From: Solirubrobacteraceae bacterium
GTDB taxonomy: Bacteria; Actinomycetota; Thermoleophilia; Solirubrobacterales; Solirubrobacteraceae
NCBI GenBank assembly: GCA_023230855.1
Contig: JALNWQ010000019.1
Location: 1 to 64,000 of the forward strand
Direction of reading: 5' to 3'
DNA length: 64,000 bases
Below, piece by piece: positions 58,658-64,000 of this stretch. The translations under genes and the position numbers were made by a program. Numbering within the stretch: position 1 is the first letter of the stretch; every line of letters begins with the position of its first letter. A model generated the notes under the pieces. It was not told the DNA's origin and ran no database searches. It saw only the letters and a program-made list of their open reading frames with translations.

Positions 58658-59077
58658 TCACGTCAGCGGCCGGAATCCCTCGTGCGCGGCGGCCCGCCGC
58701 AGCTGGACGTCGAAGCAGGCGAACGTCGTGCACGACGGATCGGCGTCACGGACCGCGATGGCGGTCGCGAGCTGCACCGCGTCGTAGGCCCGCAGGGGAT
58801 GCGTCGCGGCGAGGTCGGCCGCGCGCGCGACGATGCCGTCGGTCATCGCGACGACGACGAGCGCGCCACCCGCCACGTCCACGTCCAGCGCGGTGGTGAG
58901 CGTGCGCGCATGCTCGGGCGAGAGCTCACCGACCCGCGACTTGCGCCACAACGCGGCAGGCACCTCGACCAGCGCGAGTTGCGACACGACGAGGACGCCG
59001 ACGTCGCGCACGAGGTCGGCGTGCTCCTCGTCGGCGTAGCGCTTGACGATCGCCGAGGAGTCGGCGAACGTCGTCAC
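58658..59077 (-). CDS. PIN-domain toxin (VapC-like)
   Basis: A 139-residue PIN protein: TTFADSSAIVKRYADEE with the first Asp, LVEVPAALW with the Glu, AYDAVQLATAI with the third acidic residue and FACFDVQLRRAA with a fourth. Likely a sequence-specific RNase. Its start overlaps the antitoxin stop by four bases. It is not closely similar to the PIN toxin at 8783-9199. Confidence 0.83.
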   Translation of the reverse strand: MTTFADSSAIVKRYADEEHADLVRDVGVLVVSQLALVEVPAALWRKSRVGELSPEHARTLTTALDVDVAGGALVVVAMTDGIVARAADLAATHPLRAYDAVQLATAIAVRDADPSCTTFACFDVQLRRAAAHEGFRPLT

Positions 59078-59376
59078 CGCTCGCCGCGCCCGTCGCCGAC
59101 GAACGCGCTCAGGGGGCGACCGCGTCCCGCCGCGGCGCGTGCCGTGACGAGGGCGTCGGGGTCGACCGCGATGGCCGTCGACGGCGGCGACGCCAGCAAT
59201 CCTCGGGCCCGGAGTCGCGCCCGGATCCGCTCCGCCTCGTCGCCGGCGAGGTCGGGGTCGACCGCGGCCGCGAGGACCGCGGCCGCGAAGGCGTTGACGC
59301 TCGTACCGCGCTCCGCCGCGGCGCCGGCGACGCCGCGCGCCAGGTCGTCGTCCAAGCGCAACGTGACCTGCTTCAT
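59074..59376 (-). CDS. Ribbon-helix-helix antitoxin (VapB-like)
   Basis: A 100-residue protein. The N-terminal KQVTLRLDDDLARGVAGAAAERGTSVNAFAAAVL is a typical ribbon-helix-helix DNA-binding unit, and the C-terminal half is Arg/Ala-rich and probably wraps the toxin. The ATG at 59376 lies six bases after TACCGT (59388-59383), implying a leaderless transcript. ATCGCGAT (59392-59399) is a perfect eight-base palindrome just upstream and a candidate operator. Confidence 0.8.
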   Translation of the reverse strand: MKQVTLRLDDDLARGVAGAAAERGTSVNAFAAAVLAAAVDPDLAGDEAERIRARLRARGLLASPPSTAIAVDPDALVTARAAAGRGRPLSAFVGDGRGER

Positions 59377-59799
59377 GACATCACGGTAGCAATCGCGATG
59401 CCTCGTTCTCGGTGGACATCAGGTGGCGCCGCCCGCCCCGGGGAAGTGGGCGGGCGGCACCGACCTGAGAACACCCCGCCTCCGGGTCGAGGGGGACGGG
59501 GCGGAAGCCAGGGCCGACGGTCGAGACCGCCCCCGAACATGCCTCTTCGCTCCGGGTTCGATGTGGGGAGGTCCGGAACGCAACGACAGCATCGATCACC
59601 GGATCGACATCGCGCATCCCCCCGACGGTCGGTTTCCGTGCACCGGACGGAGGATTCGCACCGGTCGACGCCGCGCGGCGTACCCCCTACACGCCAACCC
59701 GGGGCCGTCGCGCCACGCTACGGATCGACCGCATGGGCCCAGCCCGGCCGGGTAGTCGCACCACCGTCGCCGGCGCCCGTCGCCTCCGTCGACACGCCC
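59377..59799. other. 423-base gene-free gap with an isolated hairpin
   Basis: No supported gene. GCCGCCCGCCC (59428-59438) pairs with GGGCGGGCGGC (59448-59458), an 11-base-pair hairpin with no gene ending near it. It could be an attenuator in the leader of the molybdopterin enzyme or a remnant of a lost gene. I see no clear CTCCC box and no recognisable molybdenum-cofactor riboswitch. Confidence 0.4.
59383..59399 (-). promoter_or_regulatory. VapBC promoter and palindrome
   Basis: TACCGT (59388-59383) as -10 and the palindrome ATCGCGAT (59392-59399) precede the antitoxin ATG. Autoregulation is inferred from the family. Confidence 0.35.
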
Positions 59800-62232
59800 A
59801 TGGTCGACCGCATCGCCAACCCCTGGGGGACCCGCACCCCGTACGCCCGCGGCGACGCGTGGCCGGTCCGCGTCGACACGCGCCTGGACGACGGGATCGC
59901 CGCCGCCGACGTCGACGCGTGGGTGCCCACCGCGTCGATCCTGCACTCCAACGGCGACGCGCTCGACATCGCCGTGAAGGACGGGCGGATGGTCGGCGTC
60001 CGCGGCCGCGGCGACAGCCGCGTCAACCACGGGCGGCTGGGTCCGAAGGACCTCTTCGGCTGGCAGGCCAACGGGTCCGCGGACCGGCTGACGCGTCCGC
60101 TGGTGCGCCGCGACGGCGAGCTCGTCGAGTCCGACTGGGACACGGCCATGGGGCTCATGGTCGAGCGGTCCCGGACGTTGCTCGACGAGCAGGGCCCGAG
60201 CGCGTTCGGCATCTACACGTCCGGCCAGCTCTTCCTCGAGGAGTACTACACGCTCGGGATGCTCGCCCGGGCCGGGCTGGGCACGAACCACATCGACGGC
60301 AACACGCGCCTGTGCACCGCGACGGCGGCCGAGGCGCTGAAGGAGACCTTCGGCTGCGACGGCCAGCCCGCCTCCTACACCGACGTGGACCACTGCGACG
60401 TGCTGTTTCTCGTCGGCCACAACGTCGCCGAGACGCAGGTGACGCTGTGGGAGCGGATGCTCGACCGGATCGAGGGACCGCACCGTCCCCGCCTCATCGT
60501 CGTCGACCCGCGGTTGACCGAGCCCGCCCGGCACGCCGACGTCCACCTCGCCGTGCGCAACGGGACGAACCTGCCGCTCCTCAACGCGATCCTCCACGAG
60601 CTCATCGCCACCGACCGGGTCGACCGGGCGTTCGTCGACGCCCACACCGTCGGCTACCCGGAGCTCGAGTCGCGGGTGGCGGACTGCACGCCGGAGTGGG
60701 CGGCGGAGATCTGCGGCGTCCCGGCGGAGCGGATCCGCGAGGCCGCCGCGATCCTCGGCGGCAGCGACCGGATCCTCTCGACCTGCCTGCAGGGCGTCTA
60801 CCAGTCGCACCAGGCGACCGCCGCGGCGGTCCAGGTCAACAACGTCAACCTGCTCCGCGGCGCGCTCGGCCGGCCGGGCGGCGGGATCCTGCAGATGAAC
60901 GGCCAGCCGACGGCCCAGAACACCCGGGAGTGCGGGGCCGACGGCGACCTGCCGGCGTTCCGCAACTGGGCGAACGAGGCGCACGTGCGGGACCTCGCGA
61001 AGCTGTGGAACGTCGAGCCGTCCACGATCCCGCACTACGCCGCGCCGACCCACGCGATGCAGATCCTCCGCTACGCCGAGCAGGGCTCGATCCGGTTCCT
61101 CTGGATCAGCGCGACGAACCCGGCGGTCTCGCTGCCCGAGCTGCACCGGATCCGCTCGATCCTGGCGCGCGAGGGCCTGTTCGTCGTCGTCCAGGACCTC
61201 TTCCCCACCGAGACGGCCGAGCTCGCCGACGTCGTGCTGCCCGGCGCCACCTGGGGCGAGAAGGAGGGCACGTTCACCAACGTCGACCGCACGGTCCACC
61301 ACTCCGACAAGGCGGTCGACCCGCCGGGCGACGCGCGCTCCGACCTCGACGTCTTCCTCGACTACGCGCGCCGGATGGACTTCCGCGACAAGGACGGGAA
61401 CCCGCTGATCCCGTGGCACGACCCCGAGTCGGCGTTCCGGGCCTGGCAGCGGTGCACCGCCGGGCGTCCGTGCGACTACCCCGGGCTCTCCTACGAGAGG
61501 CTCCGGGCGGGCGGCGAGACCCAGTGGCCCTGCAACGACCGTTGGCCCGATGGGCGCGAGCGGCTCTACACCGACGGCGACTTCTACGCCGCCCCCGAGA
61601 ACTGCGAGTCCTACGGCAAGGACCTGCTGACGGGGGCGTCCGTGTCGCCGGAGGAGTACCGCGCGCTCAATCCCGAGGGCAAGGCCGTCATCAAGGCGGC
61701 CGGGTACGTGCCGCCGGCCGAGCCGCCCTCGGACGACCACCCGCTGCGGCTCAACACCGGCCGGACGCTGTACCACTTCCACACCCGGACGAAGACCGGT
61801 CGCGCGCCGCAGCTCGTCGCCGCCGCCCCCGACGTGTGGGTCGAGCTCTCCGTCCCCGACGCCGACGAGCACGGCATCGGCGAGGGCGACGTGGTCGACG
61901 TCATCGCGCCGCGCGGTCGCGTCCGTGCGCGGGCCCGCGTCACCGACATCCGTCCCGGCGTCGTCTTCGTGCCGTTCCACTACGGCTACTGGGACGCCGA
62001 CGACGGGGACGACGAGCACGCCCGCGCCGCCAACGAGCTGACCATCACCGAGTGGGACCCGGCGTCGAAGCAGCCGCTCTTCAAGACCGCGGCGTGCCGC
62101 GTCGAGAGGGTGCACGACGCCGACGGCCGACCGGCTCCGGCTCCCACCACGACGGCGTCGCGGCCCGTCGCGGACGTCCCCGCCACCGTCGGGGGCAACG
62201 CCGCGGGCGTCGACGAGGAGCTGCCGACGTGA
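59800..62232 (+). CDS. Molybdopterin oxidoreductase (formate dehydrogenase/nitrate reductase-like) lacking the N-terminal Fe-S cysteines
   Basis: An 810-residue protein of the DMSO-reductase superfamily. It keeps GRLGPKDLFGWQANGSADRLTRPLVR, TSGQLFLEEYYTLGMLARAGLGTNHIDGNTRLCTATAAEAL with the probable Mo-ligand Cys172, VNNVNLLRGALGRPGGGILQMNGQP, LPGATWGEKEGTFTNVDR and the C-terminal cofactor domain (LNTGRTLYHFHTRT). The usual N-terminal 4Fe-4S motif (CxxCxxxC) is replaced by Ser46, His49 and Asp53 in TASILHSNGDALDIAV. The ATG at 59800 was chosen from the family-like MVDRIANPWGTRTPY start. A short partner gene overlaps its stop. Confidence 0.85.
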   Translation: MVDRIANPWGTRTPYARGDAWPVRVDTRLDDGIAAADVDAWVPTASILHSNGDALDIAVKDGRMVGVRGRGDSRVNHGRLGPKDLFGWQANGSADRLTRPLVRRDGELVESDWDTAMGLMVERSRTLLDEQGPSAFGIYTSGQLFLEEYYTLGMLARAGLGTNHIDGNTRLCTATAAEALKETFGCDGQPASYTDVDHCDVLFLVGHNVAETQVTLWERMLDRIEGPHRPRLIVVDPRLTEPARHADVHLAVRNGTNLPLLNAILHELIATDRVDRAFVDAHTVGYPELESRVADCTPEWAAEICGVPAERIREAAAILGGSDRILSTCLQGVYQSHQATAAAVQVNNVNLLRGALGRPGGGILQMNGQPTAQNTRECGADGDLPAFRNWANEAHVRDLAKLWNVEPSTIPHYAAPTHAMQILRYAEQGSIRFLWISATNPAVSLPELHRIRSILAREGLFVVVQDLFPTETAELADVVLPGATWGEKEGTFTNVDRTVHHSDKAVDPPGDARSDLDVFLDYARRMDFRDKDGNPLIPWHDPESAFRAWQRCTAGRPCDYPGLSYERLRAGGETQWPCNDRWPDGRERLYTDGDFYAAPENCESYGKDLLTGASVSPEEYRALNPEGKAVIKAAGYVPPAEPPSDDHPLRLNTGRTLYHFHTRTKTGRAPQLVAAAPDVWVELSVPDADEHGIGEGDVVDVIAPRGRVRARARVTDIRPGVVFVPFHYGYWDADDGDDEHARAANELTITEWDPASKQPLFKTAACRVERVHDADGRPAPAPTTTASRPVADVPATVGGNAAGVDEELPT

Positions 62233-62589
62233 AGATCGCCGCCGCGCTGCGCGAGGTCGAGGCGGCCGAGACGGAGCTCGCGGCCGAGCTGCGGGCCGTC
62301 GGCGAGCGCCACGCCGACGAGCACGACGTGTTCCACCTGACCCGGCTGATGCACGGGTGGGTCGACGCCCGGCTCCACCGGTTGTCGGCGCACGCCGACC
62401 GGTACGGCCCCGCTCCGGATCCGGAGCGTGCCGAGGAGGAGCGACGTCCCGGCGGGCTGCGGGAGAAGGGCACCGACCTCGTCGGCCGGCGCCCGGAGCC
62501 GGGTCTGCTCCTGTTGCGGGACATGCGCGACCTGCACCTGGCCGCGGCGCGGGTGTCGTTGGCGTGGACCGTCCTCGGGCAGGGCGCCC
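62229..62589 (+). pseudogene. 3'-truncated small protein downstream of the molybdopterin enzyme
   Basis: A GTG at 62229 overlaps the enzyme stop. About 120 residues look like a real helical protein (IAAALREVEAAETELAAEL, DEHDVFHLTRLMHGWVD, LLLLRDMRDLHLAAARVSLAWTVLGQGA). Beyond 62589 the frame runs to 62948 only as antisense of the next gene, with an Arg/Pro-rich composition. The natural 3' end seems lost at GGGCGCCC (62582-62589). I recognise no function; operon position suggests a partner of the oxidoreductase. Confidence 0.6.
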
Positions 62590-62904
62590 GGCGTCGAAGA
62601 ACCCCCGGACGAACGACACGGCGTCGGCGTCCTGGCGCAGCCGGTCGGGGTTGGCGACCCCGCCGGGGAGCAGCAGGCCGTCGTAGTCGTCGACCTCGGC
62701 GTCGGCGACCGCGGCGGTGGGCTTCTCCTGCCTGCCGGACGGGTCCAGGTGGTCGAAGCTCCGGAACGGCTCGGTGCTCAACGACACGAGCTCGACGCGC
62801 GCGCCGGCGTCCAGGAGCGCCTGGCGGGGCTCCTCGAGCTCGACGCGCTCGACGCCCTCGGTGGCGAGGATCGCGATCGTGGTGTCGGTCAGGGTCTGGG
62901 TCAT
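62582..62904 (-). pseudogene. 3'-truncated DJ-1/PfpI-family gene
   Basis: ATG at 62904 begins a DJ-1/PfpI (class I amidotransferase-like) protein: TIAILATEGVERVELEEPRQAL and DDYDGLLLPGGVANPDRLR, then VRGFFDAGRP. The family's nucleophile-elbow Cys block (typically AICHGPW) should follow directly, but the sequence switches at GGGCGCCC to antisense of the plus-strand gene. Only about 107 of an expected 170-190 residues remain, and the catalytic Cys is missing. Confidence 0.7.
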
Positions 62905-62966
62905 GTGGTCCTCCGGGTTCGGGGCCGCGGGGTGATCGGAAGGGGTAGGGGGTCGGCCCTCGGGGC

Positions 62967-63575
62967 TCACCCCTCGGGCGGCGGGATCGGGTGGGCGTGC
63001 AGGGCCTTGGCGACCGCGGCGAGGTTGGCCGCGGCGGTGCGGCCGGTGGTCACCGTCCAGTCGCGCTCGTCGGTGTCGAGCCACTCCTCGTCGCCGGGAC
63101 CGGGGCCCTTGTTCCAGTAGGTCCAGGCCTGGCCGGGGATCGTGTAGCCGATGTCGTTGAGCGCGCCGGAGATCTCGCCGATGCAGTGGTGGGCGCCGTC
63201 CTCGTTGCCGGTCACCACGACCCCGGCGACGCGCCCGTAGGCGACCGGTCGGCCGGCGTCGTCGGTCTCGGCGAGCATGGCGTTCATCCGCTCCAGGACG
63301 CGCTTGGCGACGCTGGAGGGCTGCCCGATCCACGTGGGCGTGGCGATGACGAGGATCTCGGCGGCGAGGATCCGCTCCCGGATCTCGGGCCATTCGTCGC
63401 CGTCGACGACCGCATCGGACACGACGCCGGGCTCGACGCGGTGGTCGACGACGCGGACCTGCTCGGTCTGCACGTCGTGCTCGCGCAGCGCGGCGAGCAC
63501 GACGTCGGCGAGGTCGCCGGTGTTCGTCGGCTCCGGGGAGCGCTTGAGGGTGCAGTTCAGCGCGAGGGCCCGCAT
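62967..63575 (-). CDS. NAD(P)H-dependent FMN reductase / flavodoxin-like protein
   Basis: A 202-residue flavodoxin-fold reductase: RALALNCTLKRSPEPTNTGDLADVVLAAL (phosphate loop of the FMN site), EILVIATPTWIGQPSSVAKRVLERMNAM and VVTGNEDGAHHCIGEISGALNDIGYTIPG. It probably reduces FMN or a quinone using NAD(P)H. ATG 63575 was preferred to an upstream start eleven codons earlier, because the core begins right after it. Confidence 0.8.
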   Translation of the reverse strand: MRALALNCTLKRSPEPTNTGDLADVVLAALREHDVQTEQVRVVDHRVEPGVVSDAVVDGDEWPEIRERILAAEILVIATPTWIGQPSSVAKRVLERMNAMLAETDDAGRPVAYGRVAGVVVTGNEDGAHHCIGEISGALNDIGYTIPGQAWTYWNKGPGPGDEEWLDTDERDWTVTTGRTAAANLAAVAKALHAHPIPPPEG

Positions 63576-63644
63576 GGCCGCCCGCTGCCCGGCGCCCGCC
63601 ACGCGCAAACCGCGGCCGGCGACGCCGCCGCGTCGGGAGCCGCC

Positions 63645-64000
63645 CTACTCGCCCTCGAGGAGGAAGACCTCCGCGGACGCGTCCGCGCGGCTGTCGGTCC
63701 CGCTGATGAACGCGCGGACCCTCCGTCCGGTCGCCTCCTCGACCGGACGCTTCAGGTCGTCCTCGGTGGCGTACTGGAAGAACAGCCGGACGTCGCGGAG
63801 CCGCTGGTGCTCGCCGAGCTCGGCCAGTCGTCGCTCGGCGGGGGTCTGGGTGTCCTCCAGCAGGCACACGATCGCGTCGGGTCCGGCGAAGAACGTGCGG
63901 ATCTTCGTCGGGCCCCGCCCGAACTGCGTCTTGTAGATCTGGGCCATCGCGTTGGAGATGGCTTGCAGCGGGCTCTCCGAGGCCTGCTGACCCCCGCCCG
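63645..64000 (-). CDS. DUF2294-like protein, partial (5' end beyond window)
   Basis: Reverse-strand frame with stop at 63645 and no stop up to the window edge; 118 codons are seen. Upstream of an internal Met at 63947 the frame continues as ASESPLQAISNAMAQIYK, which fits the family, so the true start lies outside. The core, KTQFGRGPTKIRTFFAGPDAIVCLLEDTQTPAERRL and LGEHQRLRDVRLFFQYA, matches DUF2294 domain proteins of unknown function. Confidence 0.75.
   Translation of the reverse strand, partial: GGGQQASESPLQAISNAMAQIYKTQFGRGPTKIRTFFAGPDAIVCLLEDTQTPAERRLAELGEHQRLRDVRLFFQYATEDDLKRPVEEATGRRVRAFISGTDSRADASAEVFLLEGE

Noticed and set aside
59545..59570. tRNA-like GGTTCGA stretch
   Set aside because: The flanking bases do not form a T-stem, and no cloverleaf can be drawn.
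59461..59799. Molybdenum-cofactor riboswitch or other known riboswitch upstream of the molybdopterin enzyme
   Set aside because: I could not recognise the conserved helices or loops of the family; only an isolated hairpin is visible.
60301..60330. Selenocysteine in the molybdopterin enzyme
   Set aside because: The Mo-ligand position is an ordinary Cys codon (TGC) and no in-frame TGA occurs.
59596..63867. Very long open frame on the minus strand through the molybdopterin enzyme region
   Set aside because: It is antisense to a gene with clear family motifs and is Arg/Pro/Ala-rich. Long stop-free antisense frames are normal at this GC content. Only the PfpI-like part near 62582-62904 is real.

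Overview
The window is very GC-rich (clearly above 70% by eye), densely packed actinobacterial DNA. GTG starts, four-base stop/start overlaps, an Mce lipid-import operon, F420-linked enzymes, a LigD/Ku repair cluster and wax-ester/triacylglycerol genes together suggest a Thermoleophilia/Solirubrobacterales soil organism, perhaps Patulibacter-like. The taxonomic guess is inference. I found no rRNA, tRNA, CRISPR array, phage or insertion sequence.

Layout. 1-4756: the 5' part of a lytic transglycosylase, then ligD and two ku genes (NHEJ repair). 4797-8171: a pair of GAF-LuxR regulators divergent from a seven-TM membrane protein. 8303-9505: a deazaflavin-type oxidoreductase and a PIN/Phd toxin-antitoxin pair. 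9583-16622: enoyl-CoA hydratase, acyl-CoA ligase, the Mce ATPase, a conserved unknown, an aldehyde dehydrogenase and HMG-CoA lyase. 16897-23319: two more GAF-LuxR pairs around a second seven-TM protein, plus an SCP2-like gene. 23537-31535: acyl-CoA dehydrogenase/SCP2 genes and a leucine (isovalerate) catabolic operon. 31720-33363: an ABCG-like exporter. 33653-41284: FadD and a lipid operon (RibBA-like protein, HAD-PlsC fusion, WS/DGAT, two alpha/beta hydrolases). 41378-53827: SCP2-like genes and a full mce operon (two MlaE permeases, six Mce proteins, one membrane protein). 54306-58558: two SnoaL-like proteins, an acyl-CoA synthetase and an LLM oxidoreductase. 58658-59376: a VapBC-type module. 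59800-64000: a molybdopterin oxidoreductase without its Fe-S cysteines, two genes truncated against each other, a flavin reductase and the 3' part of a DUF2294-like gene.

The genes form a lipid and branched-acyl economy. Mce permeases and their ATPase import lipids. SCP2-like proteins may carry them. CoA ligases activate them, and acyl-CoA dehydrogenases, hydratases, the biotin carboxylase and HMG-CoA lyase break them down. PlsC, WS/DGAT and lipases store and mobilise them.

The most interesting signal is non-coding. Fifteen intergenic regions carry one or two copies of a short inverted repeat (CTCCC, about 4-8 bases, GGGAG). In most of them a -10-like hexamer of the type TAGGTT or TAGCTT follows at a nearly fixed distance. 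The repeats sit in front of nearly every lipid, Mce and membrane transcription unit, but not in front of the repair or toxin-antitoxin genes. With six GAF-LuxR regulators in the same 64 kb, this looks like a regulator/operator system; the link between the two is inference.
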